From Pirellulales bacterium (lineage in GTDB: Bacteria > Planctomycetota > Planctomycetia > Pirellulales > Thermoguttaceae): 64,000 nt of DNA. The position numbers and the translations under genes were made by a program. The stretch's first letter is position 1. Each line of letters begins with the position of its first letter. Below are positions 1-8,831 of this stretch, in pieces. The notes below the pieces were generated by a model, which was not told the DNA's origin, did no database searches, and saw only the letters and a list, made by a program, of their open reading frames with translations. The stretch lies in the NCBI GenBank assembly GCA_016936015.1, contig JAFGPV010000161.1, positions 19,315-83,314 on the forward strand, in the 5' to 3' direction.

Positions 1-2085
1 GCCGGACGGCAACGTGCCGAAGCCGAGTGGTTGAGTGTCGAAATCACCGAGGCCCAAGGGGTACTCCTTAATCCTGAAAAAAAGGCGGCATACGATCATC
101 AATTGCAGATCCGGCTTGCGGCTGAAAGGCCTCACGGCGTCGGAAAGGCTTCGGTTCTCTTGTCGGCTGTAACTCCGCCTCCCAAGGCGCCGCCGCGACA
201 GACGGAGTGGAAAGCCAGCGTTCCGTCGGCCTTCCCGGCAAGTGTACGATCGAGTCCAACAGGTTCCGATTGGTCGATCCTGTTGTCGGTTTTTTTCTCA
301 GCGACGATCATTTTGGGCAGTTTGATCGCCGTACTACTTCTGAATAAGAAGGAAAGGACAGCCTGTCAGGATGACGGGAAAGCGTCCGCGACTTCTGGCA
401 GACTGGCGGCAGTTGCTCCCGCGGAGCCACTCCTTCAACCCGTCGCCGCGGATTCTCCGGACACCTCTCCATCAACCAAGAAGGCGGGGACGGAAGAAAC
501 TCCGACGGCAGGGAAAAATCAGCCCGATCGTGCGTTGCCGACGACGCCTCGGAAATCTTCCGTCGAACCTCCTGCGCCGCCCGCACAGTCTTCAACGGCG
601 GGGGGCCCGGATTCGGAGAGTTCGGCGACCTTGCCGCCGCCTAAAGCGAGCGAAACACTTTCCCCACCGACGGCATCCTCTCCTCTCGAGGGGCCTAACC
701 GCCGGCAGAAATCGGAAGAGGACTCCGATCGGCTCCTGGAAAACGTCTTGGAGGGGCCGGAAGTTCTTCGGGAAGCGGATCGTCGGCAGGCGGAGAATGC
801 CCTTCAGCAACGTTATGGTAAACGGATTACCGCGGCAAAAAGCAATCTTCAAAAACTTGTACTGGCGCGAGAGTTGTGGAACCGAGCTTCTCGTTCTGCC
901 GAGAACGCGGTCGAACGCGACGCGCTGCGGAGGCTTTCACTGCATCTGGCGGTTGAGACCGGCCGGTTGCACCAGGCGCTGGCCGACGTGGAAAACCTGG
1001 AGGAGTGTTCTCCCGGCGACGCGGCCGACTTGAAAGTCGAGACCGTGATCCAAGCGGTGCAGGCGTTGCGCAGCGGCGCCAAGCAAATCAACCCCTTTGA
1101 GGTTTTAGCCGTCAGCCCGGCGGTGATCGAGCAGGCCCGGCAGGTCGGACGCTTTGAGGAGGCTGGCCGGTTGATTCAACTCGTCACGCCGTTGGCCAAG
1201 TTGGCAAAGGATCCGAATCTGCTGCACGATCTTGCGTCCCAAAGCCGGGAAGTCGGCAGGCTGAAGGCCCTGTCGGCCTCGGTCCGCAGGGCGCTGGAAA
1301 AACTCCGGGAGGATCCGGACGATCAGGAGGCAAACGGTTTGGTGGGACGATGGATCACTTTTCGGCTGCAGGATTGGAAGCGGGGTCTGCCGTTGCTGGC
1401 CAAGTCGTCCGATGCCGTGCTGGCCCCGCTTGCCGCCGCCGATCTGGCTGATCCTCGACAACCGGCACTCCAGGCGGAGTTGGCCGAGGGTTATTGGAAT
1501 GCCGCGCAAAAGGAACAGGAGGCGTTTCAAGCGGGAATTCTGGCCCGGGCGGAATTCTGGTTCCACCAGGCCCGACCCGGGCTGTCGGAAGCGGCCCAAA
1601 TTCAGGCCGTCAAACGCCTCGAAGCCCTGGATGCTCTCCGGCAATCGGAAAGGGACAAGCGGGGAGCGGTTCAGCCGGGCAACGTGGCCTTGGCGACCAA
1701 TGGGACCCAGGTGGAGGGTGTGCAGAGCAATGGTTTTGCCCTGTTTGACGGCCGGTTCCAAGGTGGCGCCCCCGCCGCTTCCAGTCCCCTCCCCTGTCAG
1801 TGGACCATCACCTTCGACAAGGTCTATCAATTGCAGGAGATCCGTTTTAAACTGGGCGGATGGAATCAGAAGAATTTTTTTCGCTACACCCTGGGGGTCT
1901 CGCCCGACGGGGTGAATTTCCGGCCGTTAGCCCTCCCGACGGAAGGGCCGGGCTTCGGCTGGCAGCGGGTGCAGATTCCCTCGCAGCCGGTCAAGGCGAT
2001 CCGGCTGCAGGGCGTCTTCGCCCGTCAAGGCTTGCGGTTCGTGGTCGATGAATTCGAGGCCTATTGTATTGTGCCGAAACCGTAA
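1..2085 (+). CDS. J-domain / transmembrane / discoidin-domain protein (5' truncated)
   Basis: The reading frame is open from base 1, so the start lies outside the window. The first visible residues include LLNPEKKAAYD, the usual end of a DnaJ J-domain (helix IV); the HPD motif would be upstream. A long hydrophobic helix follows at about nt 270-350 (WSILLSVFF..GSLIAVLLLNKK), then a Pro/Ser/Thr-rich low-complexity stretch, a long helical region, and a C-terminal beta-rich domain (about nt 1670-2070) that looks like an F5/8 type C (discoidin) carbohydrate- or ligand-binding fold (NVALATNGT, ALFDGRF, RFKLGGW, ending RFVVDEFEAYC). The inferred layout is a membrane-anchored protein with a J-domain on one side and a binding domain on the other. 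The stop codon directly abuts the next gene, so the two are probably cotranscribed. The function is unknown. Confidence 0.75.
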   Translation, partial: AGRQRAEAEWLSVEITEAQGVLLNPEKKAAYDHQLQIRLAAERPHGVGKASVLLSAVTPPPKAPPRQTEWKASVPSAFPASVRSSPTGSDWSILLSVFFSATIILGSLIAVLLLNKKERTACQDDGKASATSGRLAAVAPAEPLLQPVAADSPDTSPSTKKAGTEETPTAGKNQPDRALPTTPRKSSVEPPAPPAQSSTAGGPDSESSATLPPPKASETLSPPTASSPLEGPNRRQKSEEDSDRLLENVLEGPEVLREADRRQAENALQQRYGKRITAAKSNLQKLVLARELWNRASRSAENAVERDALRRLSLHLAVETGRLHQALADVENLEECSPGDAADLKVETVIQAVQALRSGAKQINPFEVLAVSPAVIEQARQVGRFEEAGRLIQLVTPLAKLAKDPNLLHDLASQSREVGRLKALSASVRRALEKLREDPDDQEANGLVGRWITFRLQDWKRGLPLLAKSSDAVLAPLAAADLADPRQPALQAELAEGYWNAAQKEQEAFQAGILARAEFWFHQARPGLSEAAQIQAVKRLEALDALRQSERDKRGAVQPGNVALATNGTQVEGVQSNGFALFDGRFQGGAPAASSPLPCQWTITFDKVYQLQEIRFKLGGWNQKNFFRYTLGVSPDGVNFRPLALPTEGPGFGWQRVQIPSQPVKAIRLQGVFARQGLRFVVDEFEAYCIVPKP

Positions 2086-2577
2086 ATGTTCCATTTGCTG
2101 GTCCCCCATTATCGCGTCGAGAGCGTTCTCGAGCTGACCGCCGAGCGGCTGCAGCAGTGGGACATTACGGCGCTGCTGCTGGACGTCGATTGCACGCTGA
2201 AACGCTACCGCGCCTCGGGAGTCTCCGCCGAGGTGGCCGACTGGCTCTCCGAACTGCGGCGCTCCGGCGTCGGCTTGTGTATCGTGTCCAACGGTCGGGG
2301 CCAGCGGATTCGGCAATTTGCCGATCCGCTCGGATTGCCTTTTATCGCCCAGGCGATAAAACCTTTTCCCCTGGGCGTCCGGGCGGCGCTGCGGAAGATC
2401 GGGGCGGTTCCGCAGCGGACGGCCCTGGTCGGCGATCAGGTCTTCGCCGACGTCCTGGCCGGCCGCCTGGCCGGCGTAAAAAGTATCCTCGTCCGTCCAA
2501 TGCATCCCGAGGAAGAGCCCTGGTTCACCCGGGCCAAACGCATACCGGAGCAATGGTGGTTGAAGTCGTTGCAGTAA
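2086..2577 (+). CDS. YqeG family HAD IIIA-type phosphatase
   Basis: A 163-residue protein with the HAD motif I in the form LLLDVDCTLK, motif II around IVSNG, and the C-terminal LVGDQVFADVLAG segment that marks the YqeG family. The final part (SILVRPM..EEPW) is also family-like. YqeG proteins are cytosolic HAD-superfamily phosphatases; the Bacillus member sits with ribosome-assembly genes, but the physiological substrate is not settled. The third motif I position is Cys (DVDCT) where many HAD enzymes have Gly, as is common in this family. ATG follows the previous stop with no gap, implying coupled translation. Confidence 0.85.
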   Translation: MFHLLVPHYRVESVLELTAERLQQWDITALLLDVDCTLKRYRASGVSAEVADWLSELRRSGVGLCIVSNGRGQRIRQFADPLGLPFIAQAIKPFPLGVRAALRKIGAVPQRTALVGDQVFADVLAGRLAGVKSILVRPMHPEEEPWFTRAKRIPEQWWLKSLQ

Positions 2578-3050
2578 AAACGGGCAAGCTGAGAAAGATG
2601 AAACGTCCTTTTGACTGACGATCGAAGTGCAACGTGCTTATTGGGGCTCGATTTTTTACGTCGATGTTGCACTTCCCAATTGCCTTTCATTTCGGAAGTT
2701 ACAGAAATCATAATTGCCGCAACTTCATGCCAGCCGGCAGGGGGGCTTTGCACTTGGTATGTGAGGGAAAATGGGTAATTGGGGATTGCCCCATGATTGG
2801 GCATTTCTCTCGTGAAGTGCAACACCTTGTTGCACTTCAACCGCTTTTACCTCCGGGGCCACACTTTGCGTCAGGTCGACTTGTCAAAGAACAGGCGACG
2901 GGACTTGCCGGAAGGACTTTGGCGATTGTCCCGCGCTCTCTGGTATGTGTATAAGTGTATAGTATTCCTGGCGGTTTTTCAAGTCTTTTTTTGGGCCGGC
3001 TCAAAAAAACGCAGAATTATTGCTTATGCCGCGTGCACGACGTTTTCCCT
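2578..3050. other. Gene-free stretch with repeated GAAGTGCAAC motifs
   Basis: Between yqeG and the convergent M50 protease gene I see no ORF with family resemblance or a ribosome binding site. What it holds is the 10-mer GAAGTGCAAC in four places with alternating orientation: 2624-2633 (+), 2666-2675 (-), 2814-2823 (+), 2829-2838 (-). The last pair forms a perfect hairpin with a 5-nt loop. Short T-runs near 2980-3010 could support termination, but no strong stem precedes them. Confidence 0.6.
2814..2838. repeat. Perfect hairpin GAAGTGCAAC / GTTGCACTTC
   Basis: A 10-bp inverted repeat with loop ACCTT (11 bp if the flanking T-A pair is counted). The same arms occur further apart at 2624-2633 and 2666-2675. 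Confidence 0.8.
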
Positions 3051-4094
3051 CTAAACGCCCGGCACAAGTGCCGGGGCTAAACTTTCGGTCCTTTGCGATG
3101 CCGTAGCGGGCTTGCTGACCTCATCCTGGATCTTGAACGGTTGGGGAGTGAATCCCAGGGGGATAAACAACAGGATCAGGATTCCCAGCGCGGTGCGGAA
3201 CCAGCCGAGGTCTTCGTGGTCGTTGGCCGTGGGCGGATGGAAGATGCCGAGGAGCATTAGCAGGGACAATAAAAACAGCCATTGCCAGTAATGGGAAAAA
3301 TTGAAGATCATGAAAAGGAAAACGATCATCAGCAACAGCCGGACCACGAGGTAGGATTTTCGCCGCAGCAAGGCGTACAGCACGTGCCCGCCGTCGAGTT
3401 GACCGATGGGGATCAGATTCAACGAAGTGATGAACAGGCCCACCCAACCGGCAAAGGCCACGGGATGTGCCATGAGTTCATATCCTTCGGGGACGTGTCT
3501 TCCTAGCAAAGTGCACAGCCATTGGAAGATCAACGGATCATTGAAGACGGTACCCGGTACGAGATGACGCGGTTCCGGTTTCACTTCCGACCAATAAATT
3601 CCCACGATGCAGCAGATCAAGGTGGGAACGAGGCCTGCCAACGGGCCGGTGATTCCCACGTCGAACAGCGATCTTCGGGAACCTAATCGCGATTTCATCA
3701 CAATCACGGCGCCCATCGTCCCGAAGGGCGGCAGCGGCAGGGGGATGAAGTACGGCAAGGACGCCCGGATCTTGTATCGTAAAGATTGCAGAAAGTGTCC
3801 CATCTCGTGGCAGAAGAGGATGGTCATAATGCAAGCGGAGTATTGCAAACCATCTATCAGACGTGTTGCAAGGTCAACTCCAGGAACAAAGAATCGGACT
3901 CCAAACGTCGTAAAGCACGTGGCGACGAAAAGAAAGATCGGCAGATAAATCCTCCGCCGGGGGGGAGGAGAAGGGAACAGTGGCGGGAAAGGATGATCGG
4001 CCGCGTACTGCCGCAACCGCCAGTCGTCGGCCGGAATGACTTCGATCACCTCCGCGGGAATCGGTTGGATATCGTCTTCGTACGGTTCAGGCAT
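3051..4094 (-). CDS. Site-2 protease family (M50) membrane metalloprotease
   Basis: 347 residues. The zinc motif is CHEMGHF (HExxH) inside a hydrophobic segment, followed by GITGPLAG and then NLIPIGQLDGGH, which supplies the third metal ligand (Asp) of site-2 proteases. Several further hydrophobic helices fill the C-terminal half. The N-terminal ~50 residues are soluble and acidic. No PDZ domain is visible, so it resembles the compact planctomycete/cyanobacterial M50 enzymes rather than RseP. The expected role is intramembrane cleavage of an unknown substrate. ATG at 4094 is chosen; no clear Shine-Dalgarno. It converges on yqeG and diverges from the permease gene. Confidence 0.9.
   Translation of the reverse strand: MPEPYEDDIQPIPAEVIEVIPADDWRLRQYAADHPFPPLFPSPPPRRRIYLPIFLFVATCFTTFGVRFFVPGVDLATRLIDGLQYSACIMTILFCHEMGHFLQSLRYKIRASLPYFIPLPLPPFGTMGAVIVMKSRLGSRRSLFDVGITGPLAGLVPTLICCIVGIYWSEVKPEPRHLVPGTVFNDPLIFQWLCTLLGRHVPEGYELMAHPVAFAGWVGLFITSLNLIPIGQLDGGHVLYALLRRKSYLVVRLLLMIVFLFMIFNFSHYWQWLFLLSLLMLLGIFHPPTANDHEDLGWFRTALGILILLFIPLGFTPQPFKIQDEVSKPATASQRTESLAPALVPGV
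3058..3082. repeat. 25-bp repeat with internal palindrome CCGGCACAAGTGCCGG
   Basis: Identical to the right arm of the inverted repeat at 16374-16398. It lies just after the stop codon of the M50 gene and ends in GCTAAAC, the same ending as the repeats at 6745 and 8790. Confidence 0.8.
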
Positions 4095-4289
4095 TCTAAC
4101 TTTCGCAGTTTGCTGGTTTTATCAAAGAAGCTACACCTCCATTTTACCGGGGATTATTGCCTCGGCCTAGGCTTTGCGTTCTATTAGAGCGTGTTTCCTG
4201 TTGGTGGAGTTTCTGAATCAGCGCCGGCCGGAAGCGGCCGGGCTAAACGATCGTGCGAATGAAAATATTTTCCGAATAAGATCACTGTC

Positions 4290-5738
4290 ATGCTCGATCG
4301 CCTTTTCCGATTGCGTGAGAACGGCACGACGGTCCGAACGGAGTTGCTGGCCGGGGCGACCACTTTCTTGACGATGGCCTACATCATTTTCGTCCAGCCG
4401 GCGGTGCTATCGGGCACCAAGGAGAACCCGACTGGCATGGATTTCTACGCCGTGATGACCGCCACCTGCCTTTCGGCGGCCTTGGCCACGATCATCATGG
4501 GCCTGTATGCCCGGTATCCGATCGCGCAGGCCCCGGGGATGGGCGAGAATTTTTTCTTTGTGGTCACGCTGCTGCCCGCGGCCGGAAAGATGATCGCCGA
4601 CCAGGTGGCTTCCGGCGCGATTGCGCCCCAGTCCACCACGCCTTGGCAGGTCGGCTTGGGGGTGATCTTTCTTTCCGGGGTGTTGTTCCTGCTGCTGTCG
4701 CTGTTGGGAGTCCGCGAAAAATTGATGGAGGCAATTAGCCCCAGCATGCGCAATGGCATTGCGGTGGGAATCGGATTGTTTATTGCGTTTATCGGATTGC
4801 AGGACGCCGGGTTGATTCTTCCGAATCCGAAAATCTGTGTCAGTTTAAACACGCAGTTTACGTCTCCCGATTTGCTGGTGTTTTTCTGTGGTTTGTTGGT
4901 GATGGCGATTCTCATGGCCCGGCGGGTCCGGGGGGCGATTTTATGGGGGATTATTGCCGGCGGGCTTTTCGCGGTCTTTTTGAAATACGGACTTCCCTAC
5001 CTGAGCGAATCGGTTTACCAGTCGGAGGTGATTCAACAGTCGAAGCTTGTCAAGGATTTCGAACTTGCCGAACAGATTGTTTCCCGCCCGCCCTCAATGG
5101 CGCCGACCTTTTTCAAGATGGACATTGTCGGCGCCCTGTCGTGGCCGATGATCCCCTTCATTCTGATCTTCCTGTTCATGGTGCTGTTCGACACGCTGGG
5201 CACGCTGATTGGCGTGGCCGAGCGGGCGGGTTTTATTAAGGACAACAAGCTGCCGCGGGCCCATCGGGCGCTGATGTCCGACGCCGTCGGCACGGCGGCC
5301 GGGGCGGCGATGGGGACCAGCACCGTGGTCAGTTTCATCGAGAGTGCCGCGGGAGTGGAGCAGGGGGGGCGGACCGGGCTGACCGCGCTGACCGTAGCGG
5401 CGCTGTTCCTCCTGGCGTTGTTTTTCAGCCCCGTGGTGGCGATGGTCGGCAAATATCCGCCGATTTACGCCCCCGCCCTGGTCGTCGTTGGCTCGATGAT
5501 GCTGGCCAACGTGACGAAAATCGATTGGGACAACTTTGCCGAGAGTTTTCCCGGTTTTCTGATCATCATCGGCATTCCGCTGACCTACTCCATCGCCGAC
5601 GGCCTGGCCCTGGGCTTTATCGCCTACCCGATCGTCAAGCTCCTGGCCGGGCAGGGCCGCGAGGTCAAATGGCTGATGTACGTGATGGCCTTGGTCCTGG
5701 TCGCCTATTTTGTTTTGGTGCTCATGCCCACGCAGTAA
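4290..5738 (+). CDS. NCS2 family permease, AzgA/PbuG-like (purine uptake)
   Basis: 482 residues with about a dozen hydrophobic helices. Family signatures are the N-terminal LLAGATTFLTMAYIIFVQP, the substrate-region APGMGENFFF (APGMGLNAFF in AzgA-type guanine/hypoxanthine permeases), and the later LFMVLFDTLGTLIGVAERAG and STVVSFIESAAGVEQGGRTG. AzgA-type members import hypoxanthine, guanine or adenine with protons. The Glu in APGMGEN in place of Leu may affect specificity. ATG at 4290 is placed right for the family; no strong ribosome binding site. I looked for a purine riboswitch upstream and did not recognise one. Confidence 0.9.
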   Translation: MLDRLFRLRENGTTVRTELLAGATTFLTMAYIIFVQPAVLSGTKENPTGMDFYAVMTATCLSAALATIIMGLYARYPIAQAPGMGENFFFVVTLLPAAGKMIADQVASGAIAPQSTTPWQVGLGVIFLSGVLFLLLSLLGVREKLMEAISPSMRNGIAVGIGLFIAFIGLQDAGLILPNPKICVSLNTQFTSPDLLVFFCGLLVMAILMARRVRGAILWGIIAGGLFAVFLKYGLPYLSESVYQSEVIQQSKLVKDFELAEQIVSRPPSMAPTFFKMDIVGALSWPMIPFILIFLFMVLFDTLGTLIGVAERAGFIKDNKLPRAHRALMSDAVGTAAGAAMGTSTVVSFIESAAGVEQGGRTGLTALTVAALFLLALFFSPVVAMVGKYPPIYAPALVVVGSMMLANVTKIDWDNFAESFPGFLIIIGIPLTYSIADGLALGFIAYPIVKLLAGQGREVKWLMYVMALVLVAYFVLVLMPTQ

Positions 5739-5748
5739 ATTTGGAAAG

Positions 5749-5767
5749 CCGCGACTACTGGTCGCGG
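5749..5767. repeat. Hairpin CCGCGAC / GTCGCGG
   Basis: A 7-bp stem with a 5-nt loop after the permease stop. There is no following T-run, so it is not a clear terminator. The arms resemble those of the element inside miaB at 55529-55590. Confidence 0.6.
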
Positions 5768-5780
5768 TGATCCGTGAAAA

Positions 5781-6659
5781 ATGGAACTAACCATGCCCAA
5801 TGATAATACTGAACGACGTGCGGTGCTGATTACCGGCGCCTCGACCGGCATCGGGGCGGCCAGTGCTTGGGAGTTGGATCGGCGAGGTTTCCGGGTCTTT
5901 GCCGGCGTCCGGAATGACGAGGCGGCCCGGCGGCTGCGGGAAAAGGCCTCGGAGCGTTTGACTCCCGTCACCCTCGACGTGACCGAAGCCGGGCAGATCG
6001 CCGCCGTCGAGCAAAACCTGCGGCAGGTCTTGGGCGAGCGGGGGCTGTTTGGCTTGGTCAACAACGCCGGCATCGTCGTAGCCGGGCCGTTGGAACTGTT
6101 GCCGCTGGAGAATTTCCGCCGGCAGTTGGAAGTCAACGTGACGGGGCTGTTGGCCGTCACGCAGGCCTTTCTGCCGCTGTTGCGGAAAGGCCGGGGGCGG
6201 ATTGTCAATATCAGTTCGATCAATGGGGCAGTGGCGCCGCCGTATATGGGGCCGTACTCCGCGTCGAAATACGCCGTCGAGGCCCTCTCCGACGCCTTGC
6301 GGCTGGAGCTTCGCCACGCGGGCGTGAGCGTCTCGGTCGTCGCCCCGGGACCGATCGATACGCCCATTTGGGAGAAATCGTTTCAGGCCGCCGATTCCCT
6401 GGCGGAACAAGTTTCTCCCGAGGTCTTGGCAAACTACCAGGCCGATCTCGACATACTCCGAAAAACCGTGGAAGCGACCGCCCGATCGGCCGATCCGGTG
6501 GAAACGGTCGTCCACGCCGTCGTCCACGCCCTGACGGCGCCGAAGCCGAAGATCCGTTACTATCTTCGGTTCCGCAACCGCTTGGTTTCCCGGGGTTTTA
6601 AAGTCGTGCCCGACGGATTGCGCGATAGGATCATCTGCCGAGCGACGGGTTTGAAGTAA
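5781..6659 (+). CDS. Short-chain dehydrogenase/reductase (SDR)
   Basis: 292 residues, classical SDR. The cofactor motif TGASTGIG is near the N-terminus, then NNAG, the catalytic Ser in INISSING-like context and YSASKYAVE (Tyr and Lys of the active site). A PGPIDTP motif follows. The C-terminal extension of about 60 residues is like that of 1-acylglycerone-phosphate or retinol dehydrogenase-like SDRs, but the substrate cannot be assigned. ATG at 5781 is used; a second ATG at 5793 is possible, and neither has a strong Shine-Dalgarno. Confidence 0.88.
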   Translation: MELTMPNDNTERRAVLITGASTGIGAASAWELDRRGFRVFAGVRNDEAARRLREKASERLTPVTLDVTEAGQIAAVEQNLRQVLGERGLFGLVNNAGIVVAGPLELLPLENFRRQLEVNVTGLLAVTQAFLPLLRKGRGRIVNISSINGAVAPPYMGPYSASKYAVEALSDALRLELRHAGVSVSVVAPGPIDTPIWEKSFQAADSLAEQVSPEVLANYQADLDILRKTVEATARSADPVETVVHAVVHALTAPKPKIRYYLRFRNRLVSRGFKVVPDGLRDRIICRATGLK

Positions 6660-6672
6660 AAGTCATCTTCAC

Positions 6673-6745
6673 GTTTAGCGGCCGCCGGTACGGCGGCCCT
6701 GAAATCGTGAGTAAATCCAGGCCGCCGTACCGGCGGCCGCTAAAC
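6673..6745. repeat. Inverted repeat, GTTTAGCGGCCGCC family, copy 1
   Basis: Left arm 6673-6700 and right arm 6719-6745 pair almost perfectly over about 27 bp with an 18-nt loop. The same arms recur at 8723-8790, so the groEL1 gene is bracketed by two copies. Confidence 0.9.
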
Positions 6746-6894
6746 GGAATGTAGCGATCATTTCCTAATCCTTAAGTTGCTTTTATTCGGGCTGCCATAA
6801 TGGCATTTCTTCCAGGAGGCCGAAGTAGGACCTCGCTGTTTTTATGCTCATAACCATTTGTAAATCAACAGGTTGCGGCTATTGAGATTCTCTT

Positions 6895-6910
6895 TGGCAC
6901 AATGCTTGCT
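6895..6910 (+). promoter_or_regulatory. Candidate sigma-54 (-24/-12) promoter of groEL1
   Basis: The sequence TGGCACAATGCTTGCT matches the sigma-54 consensus TGGCACG-N4-TTGCW at every specified position except the seventh (A for G), with the -24 GG and -12 GC correctly spaced. It lies about 80 nt before the groEL1 start. Confidence 0.7.
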
Positions 6911-6992
6911 ATATAAGGGGGCAAATAATCTTTTGTCTGCCATTATTGGCTGAATGGAAATCAACGACATTTCCTAGAGGAGGATATCCGCT

Positions 6993-8699
6993 GTGCCCAA
7001 ACAGATGGTATTTGAAGACGGCGCCCGGCAATCGCTGGCGTTGGGAGTCAACAAGTTGGCTCGGGCCGTGGTCAGCACGCTAGGGCCGCGAGGCCGGAAC
7101 GCCGTGCTGGACAAGGGTTGGGGATCGCCCAAGGTCACGAAAGACGGCGTGACCGTGGCCAAGGAGATCGATCTGGACGATCCCTACGAGAACCTGGGAG
7201 CCCAGTTGGTCAAAGAGGCGGCGTCGAAGACCAACGACGTCGCCGGCGATGGGACGACCACCGCCACACTGCTGGCCGAGTCGATCTTCCGCGAAGGGAT
7301 GCGGACGATCGCGGCCGGCGCCGACCCGATGTCGCTGGCCCGGGGCGTGCAGCAGGCCGCCGCGGCAGTCATCGCGGCCATCGAAAAGATGGCCATTCCC
7401 GTCAACGAAAAAGACAAAAAGGAAATTACGCAGGTGGCCTCCATCGCCGGGAACAACGATCCCGAGATCGGCTCCATCCTGGCCGAGGCCTTTCTCAAAG
7501 TCGGCAAGGACGGCGTCATCACCGTCGAGGAAGGCAAGACCGCCGAGACGACCTACGAGGTGGTCGAGGGGATGCAGTTCGACCGCGGTTTCCTCTCGCC
7601 CCACTTCGTCACCAATCCGGACGAGCAGACCGTCGAGTTGGAAAAGTGCCTCATCCTGATCCACGAGGAGAAAATCTCCAGTGCGAAGAATCTGATTCCC
7701 CTGCTGGAAACCGTTAGCAAGGCCGGCAAGCCGCTGCTGATCATCGCCGAGGACATCGAAGGCGAGGCGCTGGCCACGCTGGTGGTCAACAAGCTTCGCG
7801 GGATCCTCAACGTCTGCGCGGTGAAGGCCCCCGGCTACGGCGACCGCCGCAAGGCCATGCTTGGCGACATCGCCACCCTGACCGGCGCGAACGCCATTTT
7901 CAAGGACCTGGGCGTAACGCTTGAATCGGTCAAGCTCTCCGACCTGGGGACGGCGAAGAAGGTGCTGGTCGATGCCGAGAATACGACCATCGTCGGCGGC
8001 AGCGGCGACAAGAAAGCGATCGAGGGCCGGGCCGAGCAGATCCGCCGGGAGATCGAGACGACCACCAGCGACTACGACCGCGAGAAACTCCAGGAGCGGT
8101 TGGCCAAGCTGGCCGGCGGGGTCGCCCAGATCTACGTCGGCGCCGCCACCGAGACGGAAATGAAAGAAAAGAAAGCGCTGATGGAGGACGCCCGTTCCGC
8201 GACCCAGGCGGCGCTGGCCGAGGGGATCGTCCCCGGTGGCGGCGTGGCCCTGCTGCGCAGCGGCAAGGCCGTCGAAAAACTCGCGCTTACCGGCGATGAG
8301 GCCCTGGGGGCGAAAATCGTCTGCAGCGTGCTCGATGCGCCGCTTCGGGCGATCGCCGAAAACGCCGGCCAGGACGGCGCCGTGGTCGTCAACAAGGTCC
8401 GGCAGATGAAAGGCAAGAACGACGGCTACGACGCCGAGAAGGATCAGTATTGCGACCTGGTCGAAGCCGGAATCATCGATCCCGCCAAGGTGGTCCGCAC
8501 CGCCCTGCAAAACGCCGCCAGCGTGGCCACGCTGTTGATGACCACCTCCTGTCTCGTGACCGACGTGCCGAAAGAGGAAGAGGAAAAAGGACCTCCCGGC
8601 GGCGCTCCCGGTATGGGCGGCGGCATGGGCGGCATGGGTGGCATGGGTGGCATGGGGGGCATGGGCATGGGCGGTATGGGTGGCATGGGTGGTTTTTAG
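6993..8699 (+). CDS. groEL: Chaperonin GroEL (copy 1, GGM-tailed)
   Basis: 568 residues, full length for Hsp60. It has [24 protein letters not shown], the ATP-site [10 protein letters not shown] and the C-terminal [12 protein letters not shown] segment. The tail is a long Gly-Met repeat ([11 protein letters not shown]) ending in GGF, the flexible tail known to line the folding chamber. The start is GTG, supported by AGAGGAGG at about 6975-6982. A sigma-54-type promoter lies upstream and groES follows 132 nt after the stop, beyond a hairpin repeat. A second groEL lies downstream, so this is one of two paralogues in one cluster. Confidence 0.97.
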   Translation: MPKQMVFEDGARQSLALGVNKLARAVVSTLGPRGRNAVLDKGWGSPKVTKDGVTVAKEIDLDDPYENLGAQLVKEAASKTNDVAGDGTTTATLLAESIFREGMRTIAAGADPMSLARGVQQAAAAVIAAIEKMAIPVNEKDKKEITQVASIAGNNDPEIGSILAEAFLKVGKDGVITVEEGKTAETTYEVVEGMQFDRGFLSPHFVTNPDEQTVELEKCLILIHEEKISSAKNLIPLLETVSKAGKPLLIIAEDIEGEALATLVVNKLRGILNVCAVKAPGYGDRRKAMLGDIATLTGANAIFKDLGVTLESVKLSDLGTAKKVLVDAENTTIVGGSGDKKAIEGRAEQIRREIETTTSDYDREKLQERLAKLAGGVAQIYVGAATETEMKEKKALMEDARSATQAALAEGIVPGGGVALLRSGKAVEKLALTGDEALGAKIVCSVLDAPLRAIAENAGQDGAVVVNKVRQMKGKNDGYDAEKDQYCDLVEAGIIDPAKVVRTALQNAASVATLLMTTSCLVTDVPKEEEEKGPPGGAPGMGGGMGGMGGMGGMGGMGMGGMGGMGGF

Positions 8700-8722
8700 T
8701 TGTCGAATATCCACAAAAAACA

Positions 8723-8790
8723 GTTTAGCGGCCGCCGGTACGGCGGCCCTGAATCAAAAACCTTAGCCGCCGTACCGGCGGCCGCTAAAC
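8723..8790. repeat. Inverted repeat, GTTTAGCGGCCGCC family, copy 2
   Basis: Arms 8723-8750 and 8766-8790 with the same sequence as 6673-6745 but a shorter loop. It sits between groEL1 and groES and could attenuate read-through or stabilise the groEL1 mRNA 3' end. Confidence 0.9.
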
Positions 8791-8831
8791 GAACGACTCA
8801 ATTAATACCTAAAAGCAAAAAGGAAGCACAC

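Larger units (their letters stand above)
6660..6992. other. Intergenic region upstream of groEL1
   Basis: Holds a long GC-rich inverted repeat (6673-6745), an unexplained AT-richer stretch, the sigma-54-type promoter (6895-6910) and the groEL1 leader with its ribosome binding site. No gene seen. I looked for a CIRCE element (TTAGCACTC-N9-GAGTGCTAA) and did not find one. Confidence 0.75.

Noticed and set aside
2634..3054. Two short open frames in the gap after yqeG
   Set aside because: No ribosome binding site, no recognisable composition, and they span the repeat motifs.
4095..4289. Purine riboswitch upstream of the NCS2 permease
   Set aside because: No conserved purine-aptamer core was seen; the leader only has a short GC-rich repeat.
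6660..6992. CIRCE/HrcA operator before groEL1
   Set aside because: No TTAGCACTC-N9-GAGTGCTAA match; a sigma-54 promoter fits better.
7080..8714. Long open frame antisense to groEL1 (about 544 codons)
   Set aside because: Its translation is His/Gly/Asp/Val-rich with no family resemblance and lies opposite a clear GroEL gene; GC-rich codon usage produces such shadows.
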